From Lachnospiraceae bacterium (GTDB taxonomy: Bacteria; Bacillota; Clostridia; Lachnospirales; Lachnospiraceae), in contig VSNQ01000080.1 of the NCBI GenBank assembly GCA_009774395.1, positions 1 through 22,144 of the forward strand: a stretch of DNA of 22,144 bases, given 5' to 3'. Shown in pieces: positions 13,116-20,770 of this stretch (within the stretch, counting starts at the first letter, position 1; each line of letters starts with the position of its first letter). Below the pieces are notes generated by a model. The model had not been told where the DNA came from. It made no database searches and was given only the letters and a program-made list of their open reading frames with translations. The position numbers and the translations under genes are program-made.

Positions 13116-14318
13116 TTAATCTACTCGAATCATGCCGATAATGTTACCCATTTTTGCTGCTTTTTCCCGATATTCTGCCTCTGTCATTTCCGCTGTAACA
13201 AAACCGCATTCATTATCTGCCACACCCGTTATCAGCTCCACTTCACCAAAAACTGCTTCCACCTGTGCCATATCCGTTGTGGATGCACGTACAAAAAACT
13301 TGCGCACAGCACCATCAATCGGAGAAATTTCAAGTTTTTCCTCATCCCACTTTACATTTAAGTGCTTTCCGAAATGTCTAGCGCAATCTAACACATCCGA
13401 AACAACCGCGCTCGCCGTTGCAAGCTTTCCAGCACCTTTCCCATAATACATGGTTTCTCCACCCATATTGCCATTTACCAAAATTGCATTATAGACACCA
13501 TTTACTGCATACAATGGATTTTCAGGTTTTACAAGGAATGGTGCTACCAAAGCATAGTACTTTTCGCCTTTTTTAACACTTTTGGCAAATAGTTTTATTG
13601 TTGCACCAAGCTTGCGGGCATATGCAAAATCCTTGTTGGTTATCGCCGTAATTCCTTCGGTTAAAATATCTGTATAATTTACATTTTTCCCATATGCAAG
13701 CGACGTTAAAATTGCAATTTTGCGGCACGCATCAAAACCAAGGATATCCGCATCAGGGTTTTTCTCTGCATAACCTTTTTCCTGCGCCCGTTTCAGCACA
13801 GATTCAAAAGCAAGCCCTTCCGTTTCCATCTTTGTTAAAATATAGTTGGTCGTCCCATTTAAAATTCCTGTTATCGACTGGATTTCCTCTTGTGCCAGTG
13901 ATGTCCGAAGCGGACGGATAATCGGAATACCGCCGCCGACACTCGCCTCAAACAAATAACTACAATTGTGCGCTTTCGCTATCTGCAGCAATTCAGGGCC
14001 ATGTTTTTCCACAAGCTCCTTATTGGAGGTGCAGACACTTTTTCCACTTTCCAAAGCACGCTTGGTAAATGTATACGCTGGATTTTCTCCGCCCATTGTT
14101 TCGCAGATAACAGCGACTTCCGGATCGCTAAGAATCTCTTCCACATCATGCACCAGCACCTCTTTTACCGGATCATCTTCAAAATCTCTTAGGTCTAAAA
14201 CATATTTTACTTCTATTGTATCGCCAAGCTTATTTTCAATAACTGCGCTGTTCTTGCGCAACACTTCAAAAACACCGCTTCCAACCGTTCCATATCCCCA
14301 AATTGCTACCTTTATCAT
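13116..14318 (-). CDS. hom: Homoserine dehydrogenase
   Basis: This 400-residue enzyme reduces aspartate semialdehyde to homoserine with NAD(P)H. The Rossmann motif GYGTVGSGV is at 8-16. The substrate region shows EASVGGGIPIIRPLR, GILNGTTNYILTKM and YYGKGAGKLATASAVVSDV. A short C-terminal ACT-like region (about 330-400) ends in MGNIIGMIRVD, so the enzyme is probably threonine-regulated. The ATG at 14318 has GAGGGGGG about 11 nt upstream, slightly distant but the only good site. It is co-directional with the ACT protein upstream (46 nt gap) and aspartate kinase downstream. No homoserine kinase or threonine synthase gene is in this window. Confidence 0.96.
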   Translation of the reverse strand: MIKVAIWGYGTVGSGVFEVLRKNSAVIENKLGDTIEVKYVLDLRDFEDDPVKEVLVHDVEEILSDPEVAVICETMGGENPAYTFTKRALESGKSVCTSNKELVEKHGPELLQIAKAHNCSYLFEASVGGGIPIIRPLRTSLAQEEIQSITGILNGTTNYILTKMETEGLAFESVLKRAQEKGYAEKNPDADILGFDACRKIAILTSLAYGKNVNYTDILTEGITAITNKDFAYARKLGATIKLFAKSVKKGEKYYALVAPFLVKPENPLYAVNGVYNAILVNGNMGGETMYYGKGAGKLATASAVVSDVLDCARHFGKHLNVKWDEEKLEISPIDGAVRKFFVRASTTDMAQVEAVFGEVELITGVADNECGFVTAEMTEAEYREKAAKMGNIIGMIRVD

Positions 14319-14364
14319 TGATTTATGACCCCCCTCGTTGTTTGTATATTTTAATGCTTCTTAT

Positions 14365-14811
14365 TCACCCTTCTTTTGCTAACACCTTCACATGATGCAC
14401 GCCGTTTGCACTTTCCATTTTCGCTATCATATCCGATACATTGCCCGTTGACGCAAGGATTTGTATGCTTAACGACAGCGAGGCAATCCCATTAATCGGA
14501 ATTGTCTGGTGTATGGTTAAGATATTGGCGCCAAACTCCGCTACCACTTTTAATACGTCTGACAATAATCCCGGCTGATCGTCCATCTGACAGGCAATTG
14601 TCAGCGTCGTTCCCAGTGATGAATCATGAAACGGAAAAATATCTTCTTTATATTTATAATAAGAACTCCGGCTAATACCCACTTTGTCCACTGCCTCTTG
14701 AACGGAAGCCGCTTTCTGTGTGTCAAGCAGCCGGTTTACCTCCACTACTTTTAATAGTATCTCTGGCAAAGCCCTTCTTTTCACAACAAAATATGCTGCT
14801 GTTTGTTCCAT
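14365..14811 (-). CDS. ACT-domain protein of the PheB/UPF0735 family
   Basis: The product is about 148 residues. It has an N-terminal helical region (about 1-62, ending SRSSYYKYKEDIFPF) that resembles a helix-turn-helix. A C-terminal ACT domain (about 70-145) includes DDQPGLLSDVLKVVAEFGAN and the ILTIHQTIPINGIASLSLSI stretch. This matches Bacillus PheB (UPF0735), typically encoded beside hom. ACT domains bind amino acids, so a sensing or regulatory role for the pathway is likely but unproven. The frame extends to an ATG at 14829. I prefer 14811 (MEQTAAYFVV) by family alignment, with GGAAG 7 nt upstream; both are possible. First gene of the operon. Confidence 0.85.
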   Translation of the reverse strand: MEQTAAYFVVKRRALPEILLKVVEVNRLLDTQKAASVQEAVDKVGISRSSYYKYKEDIFPFHDSSLGTTLTIACQMDDQPGLLSDVLKVVAEFGANILTIHQTIPINGIASLSLSIQILASTGNVSDMIAKMESANGVHHVKVLAKEG

Positions 14812-14838
14812 TTCCACACTTCCAATCATTCTATAACC

Positions 14839-14860
14839 TAAGGAATTCTGTCGTTCCTTA
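14839..14860 (-). promoter_or_regulatory. Hairpin in the 5' leader of the ACT-hom-lysC operon
   Basis: TAAGGAA and TTCCTTA (14839-14845, 14854-14860) pair with an 8-nt loop about 10 nt before the first possible ATG. It could affect initiation of the first gene. No T-box or riboswitch features are seen in this short leader. Confidence 0.4.
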
Positions 14861-14906
14861 ACGATTATGTTCTTGCTTCAAAGACATTTGTGCGTCACCG
14901 TGATAC

Positions 14907-14935
14907 ATATTATCATAATAAACGCGAAAATGCAA
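14907..14935 (-). promoter_or_regulatory. Promoter of the ACT-hom-lysC-MATE operon
   Basis: On the minus strand TTGCAT (14930-14935) and TAATAT (14907-14912) are 17 nt apart, with a TG one base before the -10 (extended -10 type). The leader to the first gene is about 70-90 nt. Confidence 0.65.
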
Positions 14936-15087
14936 TAGTTTTTTTATTTGTTTCAAAATACTTGATTATAACGAAAAGGGGAATCCGCAATATTATTTAT
15001 GGAAAACAGTCACAGAAGCAAACAAAAATAAATAGAAAATTATTCATTTTCCGAATTTAAAATTACATTTGCTGATTTATTTGATAA
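14936..15087. other. AT-rich spacer
   Basis: No gene or RNA seen between the operon promoter and the MITE at 15088. It ends with the left copy of the MITE target duplication, TTGATAA (15081-15087). Confidence 0.6.
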
Positions 15088-15264
15088 CCCTAAAGTCGTA
15101 TAATATATACTCAAATAAGCAAAAAATGGCTTCAAAGCCTGTATTTATGCGGAAATCGATTTGAGTATATATTATAATATGCACTCAAAATCTGAATCCA
15201 TTGTAAATACTGGGTTTCAGGCATAAAAATGGCTATATTGAGTGCATATTATACGACTTTTGGG
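15088..15264. mobile_element. 177-bp MITE made of two inverted hairpin units, 7-bp target duplication
   Basis: The ends begin CCCTAAAGTCGTATAATAT on the left and, read inward, CCCAAAAGTCGTATAATAT on the right; the inverted repeat extends 27 bp with three mismatches. TTGATAA lies exactly outside both ends (15081-15087, 15265-15271). The middle (about 15161-15196) contains further copies of the ACTCAA/TTGAGT arm, so each half folds into its own hairpin. The two loop sequences are related to each other in inverted orientation (both with GTATTTA and ATGGC words). The element therefore looks like two copies of an approximately 85-bp stem-loop joined head to head. No coding capacity. Confidence 0.85.
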
Positions 15265-15325
15265 TTGATAAGTGAATATAGAATAATTTAATTAAGAAAA
15301 TTGCTATATTATACGAAGGAACTGT

Positions 15326-17695
15326 TCATAATCCCCACGGTATTTCATTAAAGCATTTGTAAAACTCACTATTATTCCAATCTGACACTGGACGATAATC
15401 ATAGGCAACTCCATTGATATGGAAATTCGGGCAACTGTCTGTAGCCATAGACAATTTTACTACATCCCCGTTTACCAACGTTAATTCCAAGCAGGCACAT
15501 TGTGTTCCGCACTCTGTTCCGCCATATATATATTCCGCATTACGAAACCACTCTTCAAACTTTTGCAGTGTCTTGGCATCTGTAATGGTCTGACTGCAAA
15601 ATTGCCCTCCGGTAAAAGCAGACTTAACATCTAACTTAGCGGATACAATATCTTTGATATCCGAAACATCATAATTTTGATAACCTATTTTCTCTGTCAA
15701 CATAATCTGTATATAATCACATAACTTAGGCGCTTCTATAAAGCACTCCATCATTCCCTTTTCGTCATCATAAATATAGTATAAGTACCCTCCTTCAAAC
15801 ACTCGTATTTCCATATCGTTATAGATTATCTGCCAGCCTTTTTCTTTATGACCTTCCCAACGTCTGTCAAACGGCTGTCCTTCCAAATCCAGCGCCTCTA
15901 CTTGTGCTGTCAGCCATTCTTGGTCTTTATCTGTAGGAATATAATAATAATAAGCGTACTCCATTATCATGGAAGGCTGTACTTTTATACATACCTTATC
16001 AGATTCTGGCTGTTCATAAAGCATGATATTTTGCATCGTATCATTTTCTATCGGCATTTCCTCCGCCTGTAAAGAAATATATTTCTCAAGAATAGCATTC
16101 ACTTCCACTTTATCTTCTTCACTAAGCGTGATATGTCTGTTGTAAGCAGAATCATTAAAGGTTCCACAATCAGAATGGTATCTTACCGTATTTCCATCAA
16201 ATATAAGTTCATAATTATTGGCACAGCGCGAAATACCATCATCCCATTCTCCGGATTCAAGAAAGGCACGAAAGATTAGCGCATCTTCCCTTGATATAGT
16301 AACGGGACTGCTTCCGTTTAAAATATCAGATACCTGCATATCAGCATCAGTTTCCTGCTGTGCAGCATTTTCCTCACCTGGCGTCTGTTCTGTGGATAGG
16401 CTACTACCTCCAACTTCCTTTACAGAAGCAATCCTTACTTCCACATTTTTTACAGATACATACACGTCCATACTTTCATCTGTCGTATTCTGCACATTTA
16501 CGCCTATTTTAAACCATGCGCCTTTTTCTACATCCATTTTCACAGGCATTCCCGGTGTAATATAGGCGGGTTCGTCATAAGCGTTTTCTTCCCTGACCTC
16601 TACAGGCAGCAATGCAATTTCCGTATCCCCAAGTCCTTCGCCGGCATAAAATGTAAGCGTATTACCTTTAGGGCTGATTTCTTCATCTGAATAACAAAAA
16701 GCTTCTGTACTTCCTGCAGGTATTGTAATTCTGATCTGATACTCTCTTGTGGGATTCGTCAAAAAGCATACCGCCAATATTACTAATACTGCTACCGTTG
16801 CTATCATGATCCATAATGTCGGTTTTTTGTAATTCAATACGGATTTCACTCTTTCCTTTACTCCCACTTCCCCAAAAGCCAGCGGACACACCATGATCAG
16901 GCTCCTCTGTCTTGCACAGGATAACAACACTTTAGAATACTCCTTTTTCTCATGAAATGTCATATCTTTGGCTGCCTTTTCATCACACGCCAGTTCAATG
17001 TCCTTGCAAAGCAGAGAATATGCCATCCAGCAAAGAGGATGAAACCAATAGATGCACAGCAATAAATAACCCAGCGCTTTCCACCAATGGTCTTTTCTTT
17101 GAAGATGTACAGATTCATGTGCAAGGATATAATCCATCTCCCTCTTGCACAATGCCGAAGAAAGATAAACCCTTGGTTTGACAATCCCCAAAATAAACGG
17201 CGATTTTACAGCATCACAAATATAAATATTATCCCTGACGCATACCGCTTCTCTAACAAGTTTACACAGTTTTACAGAACTGCCCAATGCACAAATGATT
17301 AATAGAACCATACCACAGCACCAAACAAGACCGGCAACATATGCAACGATCTGTAAGGGAGCCGCACTATCTGATTCCTTATACGCAAAGGTTTCTGTCA
17401 GCATTGGGTTTATCGTATTTTTCACAATCGTCAGGCGGCTGTCTATGGACGGTATATCGTTTTGTACCTTCCCTTCCACAATCGTACTAGTTTTTATAGG
17501 TTCTGTACTTGGCAGGATACTGAATTGGCTTTCAAAGGAAAACGGACAAATCAGCCTGATTGCTACCATTCCCCACAACAGACAATTCACCCATTTGGGA
17601 ATTTTTCTAAATAACAGCCTAATACATAAAATCGCCAATATTAACCATCCTGCAGTAATACTCCTATTTAATAATTCCAAGAAGATATCGCCCAT
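15326..17695 (-). CDS. BlaR1/MecR1-type M56 membrane metalloprotease with a non-penicillin-binding sensor region
   Basis: This 789-residue protein is much longer than typical BlaR1 (about 600). The N-terminal part has membrane segments at about 8-28, 36-52, 115-140 and 205-228. It carries the M56 zinc site HESVH (193-197) with the downstream ELACDEKA (234-241), placing the protease on the cytoplasmic face. A further segment at about 293-312 leads outside. The extracytoplasmic region (about 315-789) has no STxK, SxN or KTG pattern of a penicillin-binding sensor. Instead it holds a possible beta domain (320-425), a Ser/Gln/Glu-rich linker (430-455) and one or two unrecognised domains with cysteine-rich spots (CGTQCAC near 729-735). 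It follows its BlaI partner by 5 nt, with GGAGG overlapping the stop. Expected to cleave or release that repressor on an unknown envelope signal. Confidence 0.88.
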   Translation of the reverse strand: MGDIFLELLNRSITAGWLILAILCIRLLFRKIPKWVNCLLWGMVAIRLICPFSFESQFSILPSTEPIKTSTIVEGKVQNDIPSIDSRLTIVKNTINPMLTETFAYKESDSAAPLQIVAYVAGLVWCCGMVLLIICALGSSVKLCKLVREAVCVRDNIYICDAVKSPFILGIVKPRVYLSSALCKREMDYILAHESVHLQRKDHWWKALGYLLLCIYWFHPLCWMAYSLLCKDIELACDEKAAKDMTFHEKKEYSKVLLSCARQRSLIMVCPLAFGEVGVKERVKSVLNYKKPTLWIMIATVAVLVILAVCFLTNPTREYQIRITIPAGSTEAFCYSDEEISPKGNTLTFYAGEGLGDTEIALLPVEVREENAYDEPAYITPGMPVKMDVEKGAWFKIGVNVQNTTDESMDVYVSVKNVEVRIASVKEVGGSSLSTEQTPGEENAAQQETDADMQVSDILNGSSPVTISREDALIFRAFLESGEWDDGISRCANNYELIFDGNTVRYHSDCGTFNDSAYNRHITLSEEDKVEVNAILEKYISLQAEEMPIENDTMQNIMLYEQPESDKVCIKVQPSMIMEYAYYYYIPTDKDQEWLTAQVEALDLEGQPFDRRWEGHKEKGWQIIYNDMEIRVFEGGYLYYIYDDEKGMMECFIEAPKLCDYIQIMLTEKIGYQNYDVSDIKDIVSAKLDVKSAFTGGQFCSQTITDAKTLQKFEEWFRNAEYIYGGTECGTQCACLELTLVNGDVVKLSMATDSCPNFHINGVAYDYRPVSDWNNSEFYKCFNEIPWGL

Positions 17696-17700
17696 ACCCT

Positions 17701-18060
17701 TTACTCCTCCGCCCTGTCAATCAACTGGCGGATTGCTTCCGCTTCATCCGCTGTAATCTTGGATCCCTGCGTAAATGCCGCAATAAATGCCGGAAGGGAG
17801 CCGTCAAAAGCATCTTCCACATATTGTCTGCTCTGCATGGAATAAAATTCATCTCTGGAAATCACAGCAGTTACCACACCATTTTCATTACGGAACAATC
17901 CTTTGTCTATTAATCTCCGCAATACATTATGTGCTGTAGTTCTTTTCCAGTTAAACTCTACCGCTGTCATCTTTACCAGTTCAGACGAAGTAACCGGTTC
18001 ATGTGCCCAAATCATATCTGCATATCGTGCCTCAATAACACCCAATTGTATTTCTGCCAT
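17701..18060 (-). CDS. BlaI/MecI/CopY-family repressor, partner of the M56 sensor
   Basis: This 119-residue winged-helix repressor has an N-terminal domain with LGVIEARYADMIWAHEPVTS and the recognition region NWKRTTAHNVLRRLI. The C-terminal dimerisation part includes QYVEDAFDGSLPAFIAAFT. It resembles the orphan repressor at 8656-9012. The ATG at 18060 (MAEIQLG) has AAAGGAG 9-10 nt upstream and matches the start of the paralogue; a GTG-type upstream start is not needed. It is first in a two-gene operon with the sensor. Two operators in its promoter indicate autoregulation, relieved when the sensor protease is activated. Confidence 0.93.
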   Translation of the reverse strand: MAEIQLGVIEARYADMIWAHEPVTSSELVKMTAVEFNWKRTTAHNVLRRLIDKGLFRNENGVVTAVISRDEFYSMQSRQYVEDAFDGSLPAFIAAFTQGSKITADEAEAIRQLIDRAEE

Positions 18061-18080
18061 CTGTTTCGTTCTCCTTTCGC

Positions 18081-18135
18081 AGACCACTTAATGTGGTCTT
18101 TATTGTAGACTACACTAAATGGTCTTAAAAGTCAA
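18081..18135 (-). promoter_or_regulatory. Promoter of the blaI-blaR type operon with two 19-bp operators
   Basis: On the minus strand TTGACT (18130-18135) and TAGTCT (18107-18112) are 17 nt apart. The operators, AGACTACACTAAATGGTCT (18107-18125) and AGACCACTTAATGTGGTCT (18081-18099), are dyads. The second has perfect 7-bp arms, AGACCAC/GTGGTCT. Their centres are 26 bp apart; one covers the -10 and spacer and the other the leader. Confidence 0.85.
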
Positions 18136-18273
18136 GATTAAATTCTTACATCATATTGATGGGCAGCCTTTTCAGTCACCAATATAATATACCTTAGGAG
18201 GGAAATCTATTTATACTGCACGTCGAAAAATTCACAGATAAACTTGCATAACATTTAGAGATATACTAAAAAA
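18136..18273. other. Spacer between the lipoprotein genes and the blaI-type operon
   Basis: No gene. It holds a 9-bp inverted repeat, ATATTGATG (18153-18161)/CACCAATAT (18177-18185), without a U-run. A plus-strand AGGAGGG at 18195-18204 has no start codon at a usable distance. Confidence 0.5.
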
Positions 18274-18774
18274 TTATTCACCTTTGATTACTACAATTTT
18301 CACAGCTTCCGTTGGATGTTCTTCATCATCAAGTGTCCCTCTATAACTAATCTCCACTTTATCGCCTACGACAACCATAGAACCTCCTTCTGCCTCATGA
18401 GCGTTCTCCGTGGAATACCCTTCTAATATCGGAACATTCTCCGTGAAAAAATAGTAGAGCATATCATCCTCCGGAGTCCTGAGTGTAAGTATGTTTCCTT
18501 CATATTTTTCAACAATTCCGGCCATAGGATCACCTGTTGGAATTTCTTCGACTTTCAAAGAAGCTTTTTCAGCATCTTCTGTGATCTCTGGCTTTGACAA
18601 TTCCGTAGCTTTCGCTTCTGATTCTGTCGTTTTTGCATATGCAGCTTCTTCCGAATCCATTTCCTGTGGTGAATCACTCTCCACGGATATTTCGCCCTCT
18701 TTTGGTTTTGATGTGCATCCGATCATCCCCATAGTTAAAGCTACCATAAACATCAGTATCCTTTTCCTTTTCAT
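18274..18774 (-). CDS. Small lipoprotein with a C-terminal beta (OB-like) domain
   Basis: This 166-residue protein has a lipoprotein signal: MKRKR, a hydrophobic core, then MGMIGC with Cys20 as the lipidated residue. An acidic, Ser/Glu/Thr-rich linker (about 25-75) follows. The C-terminal domain (about 80-166) alternates short strands: GIVEKYEGNILTLRTPEDD, VVVGDKVEISYRG, then VKIVVI. This is the layout of small OB-type domains with a G-D-V/K-V turn, such as DUF3221-like or DUF5666-like proteins, but I cannot name the family with certainty. The ATG at 18774 has AGAGGAAAG upstream and gives a clean signal. It follows the other lipoprotein gene by 18 nt and is probably co-transcribed with it. 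Function unknown. Confidence 0.82.
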   Translation of the reverse strand: MKRKRILMFMVALTMGMIGCTSKPKEGEISVESDSPQEMDSEEAAYAKTTESEAKATELSKPEITEDAEKASLKVEEIPTGDPMAGIVEKYEGNILTLRTPEDDMLYYFFTENVPILEGYSTENAHEAEGGSMVVVGDKVEISYRGTLDDEEHPTEAVKIVVIKGE

Positions 18775-18792
18775 AATCTTTCCTCTCACTTT

Positions 18793-19335
18793 CTAAAAAA
18801 ATCGTATTTCCGTGGCATAAAATTCATCATTTTTAAAGCTGCCTTTCATTTCAACAGACATATGTATCTTCAAATCTTGAAATTCAGCCTCTTTGTCCTC
18901 ATAGCTTTCATCATTTCCATCCGTGGTTTTTAAATAAAAATGGGCATCATCTTCCAAAATCACATGAATCAACTGGGAATCAGGGAGCACAGCATTAGAA
19001 CTTGGAGAACTATATGATAAGGAACCGTCATCAAGGACTTTTACTTTCTTTTCAGCAATGAAAAATGAGTCTTCTTCAATCTTCCAAACCTTACCCAGAA
19101 AATCCGCATCAACAACAGCAGCGACATCCGGATCTAGTACCTGCCATTTTCCTGCTGTATTTCCCTCTGTGTTCTCATCAATCTCTTTTAGCGACGCATC
19201 TTTCAATTCCTCCGATAATGCTTCGCCTGTCTGGTTTTCTTCTGTTTTTGCAGCAGATCCAGAACCACACCCTGTGACTATTGTGTTCAATATACAGGCA
19301 GTACCGAGTAATATCATTATTTTTTTTAGCTTCAT
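18793..19335 (-). CDS. Small lipoprotein, similar in layout to the next gene
   Basis: This 180-residue protein has signal MKLKK, a hydrophobic core and IVTGC, with Cys23 as the lipidated residue. An acidic linker (about 28-65) is followed by a beta-rich C-terminal domain (about 75-180) with GKVWKIEEDSFFIAEKKVKV, IHVILEDDAHFYLKTTDG and a closing strand ATEIRFF. It shares with its neighbour the order of lipid anchor, acidic linker and beta domain ending in a conserved-looking strand. Ribosome site AAGGAGG lies 6 nt before the ATG. Both should sit on the outer face of the membrane. No domain is recognised with confidence, and the link to the nearby sensor is only positional. Confidence 0.82.
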   Translation of the reverse strand: MKLKKIMILLGTACILNTIVTGCGSGSAAKTEENQTGEALSEELKDASLKEIDENTEGNTAGKWQVLDPDVAAVVDADFLGKVWKIEEDSFFIAEKKVKVLDDGSLSYSSPSSNAVLPDSQLIHVILEDDAHFYLKTTDGNDESYEDKEAEFQDLKIHMSVEMKGSFKNDEFYATEIRFF

Positions 19336-19402
19336 AAATACCTCCTTGTTTTCATAGAAATAATAGATATTAAAGTTCCTATTTTCTTTGTTTTCTTCAA
19401 TT

Positions 19403-19741
19403 TTAAGAGTCCTCTTTGTCAGTTTCTAAGTTTCGATAAGCCAATGGATAACATTGTAACAGAATTATCTCTAAATAATCTCTAAAAACGCACCACTTTA
19501 CCACTTTTTCACCCAAAATTTTTGGTGCAGCGTCTAATTCGATTTCTCGTGATGGCAGCAAATAATGATATGATGTTCCTTCCTGTCTAAGTGCTGCAGC
19601 AGGAACAAAAAACGAGCCTTCGGTATCTTCCACTAAATCCCCACAACATCCTGCCGCTATTATTTCTTTCACGCCTCCTGCAATTAACTGTTCCATAATC
19701 TGTACAGCACCTGCTCCGCCAAGAGGTAATTGTTCCAAACC
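19403..19741 (-). pseudogene. Fragment of a nucleoside phosphorylase (PNP/UDP family)
   Basis: The frame contains GGAGAVQIMEQLIAGGVKEI, AAGCCGDL, then FFVPAAALRQEGTSYHYLLP and SREIEL. These are the phosphate/base-binding core motifs of purine or uridine phosphorylases. Only about 75 of the usual roughly 250 residues are present. The N-terminus is replaced by an unrelated frame, and the C-terminus diverges after APKILGEK into a short unrelated tail ending at 19403. There is no ribosome site for the apparent start. A broken gene in a mosaic region. Confidence 0.65.
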
Positions 19742-19917
19742 GTTCCGGTTGACTGCCGAATATATCAATGGATTCTTTGATGTGGTCTAATATGTACTTC
19801 TTTTTTATCTGTTGTATCTCTGTTTCCGCCACGCCGCTTACAATCGCCCTGTCAACTTCACGATTCCAACGCATACGGTATCCGTTATCCGTCTGTATCT
19901 GTTCCGTTTTCGCCAAG
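19742..19917 (-). pseudogene. Unrecognised open fragment between phosphorylase and relaxase debris
   Basis: One frame stays open and reads as protein-like sequence, with EQIQTDNGYRMRWNREVDRA and IQQIKKKYILDHIKESIDIF. It overlaps the end of the relaxase frame and runs into the phosphorylase fragment without a proper start. I do not recognise it. Its amphipathic, charged composition fits a helical protein. It may belong to the same element as the relaxase. Confidence 0.35.
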
Positions 19918-20129
19918 TATCTCTTTCTTGGTGCGGACGTGTTTCCCCTGCTCGTCATAGAACATATTCCTTGCTGCAGTCTTTTCTATGGGTTCAGGCG
20001 ATCTCTCTCTCTCTCTGAAAAAATAAGGTGGATATGGTAGTTTGTCTTTCGTTTGTTATGATACAGAGCCGATACACACTCCACACCATACTTTTCCTAG
20101 AAACGGTCTGTGAATAACTGCAACGGATT
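19885..20129 (-). pseudogene. Remnant of a MobA/MobL-type relaxase
   Basis: Two frames join into a relaxase segment. The first, EKYGVECVSALYHNKRKTNY then HIHLIFSERE, carries the histidine motif typical of MobA/MobL relaxases. After a (GA)n run at 20003-20016 the frame shifts and continues PEPIEKTAARNMFYDEQGKH, VRTKKEILGENG. An in-frame TAG (20097-20099) also interrupts it, where sense codons read through from NPLQLFTDRF into EKYG. The start and most of the protein are gone. This marks the region as debris of a mobilisable or conjugative element. Confidence 0.7.
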
Positions 20130-20756
20130 GATTTGCTGCAATTCACCTTTCTTCAAACGAAAGGCTACATCCGCCCGTTTTGCGAGGTCATTGGAGTGGG
20201 TTACGATGATGACGCATTTCCCCATCTGATGGGCGCATTCTTTCAAAATATTTGTGATGCCAACTGCGGTATCCTCGTCCAGATTTCCAGTCGGCTCGTC
20301 CGCAAGGATAACGCTTGCATCAGAAGCCAATGCACGGGCGATTGCCACTCGCTGCTGCTGACCGCCAGAGAGCTTTAATACGTTCCGTCTGCTTTCTTCC
20401 TCAGTTAGTCCCATACGCTCTAAAACGGGCATAGGCGGCACCTTTGAGGTAAGGGCCACATTTTCTCTCGGTGTCAGATAGTCTATCAGATTGTAGCTCT
20501 GGAAGATAAATGCAACGTGATTCTTGCGGTGTGCCGCAAGTCCAGTCTTTTCAATATCCTCATCGTTGTATAAAATCTGTCCGCTCTGGGGGCTGTCCAG
20601 ACCTCCAAGCAGGGAGAGCAGGGTAGTTTTTCCGCAGCCCGATGCGCCGAGGATTGCATACATTTTGCCTGCCTCTAATTCTGCATTTACACTTTTTAAT
20701 ACGTTCCGCTTATCGTCATAGGAATAGCGGATATTACGAATTTCCATAATGCTCAT
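20097..20756 (-). CDS. ABC transporter ATP-binding protein (MacB/LolD type) with an unusual C-terminus
   Basis: This 219-residue ATPase has Walker A GASGCGKT (37-44), Q-loop FQSYNL, signature LSGGQQQR (129-136), Walker B VILADEPTGNLD (149-160, Glu154) and switch His187. The ATG at 20756 has AAGGAG 9 nt upstream. It pairs with the FtsX-like permease 14 nt upstream. Such pairs often handle antimicrobial peptides, lipoproteins or peptide signals; no two-component system is visible here. The last residues (about 209-219, NPLQLFTDRF) are in the same frame as the relaxase remnant that follows the stop codon. The natural C-terminus may therefore have been replaced by relaxase sequence. The catalytic core is intact, so it may still work. 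Confidence 0.9.
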   Translation of the reverse strand: MSIMEIRNIRYSYDDKRNVLKSVNAELEAGKMYAILGASGCGKTTLLSLLGGLDSPQSGQILYNDEDIEKTGLAAHRKNHVAFIFQSYNLIDYLTPRENVALTSKVPPMPVLERMGLTEEESRRNVLKLSGGQQQRVAIARALASDASVILADEPTGNLDEDTAVGITNILKECAHQMGKCVIIVTHSNDLAKRADVAFRLKKGELQQINPLQLFTDRF

Positions 20757-20770
20757 TGAAAAATATCTCC

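Noticed and set aside
14830..14935. T-box or amino-acid riboswitch before the ACT-hom-lysC operon
   Set aside because: The leader is under 100 nt and lacks the T-box GGTGG/TGGNACC and lysine-riboswitch type conserved cores.
17295..17756. 153-codon plus-strand frame opposite the BlaR-type gene
   Set aside because: It is antisense to conserved membrane segments and the repressor end, without its own signals.
18187..18240. Plus-strand gene start after AGGAGGG near 18195
   Set aside because: No ATG, GTG or TTG at a usable distance, and no open frame follows.
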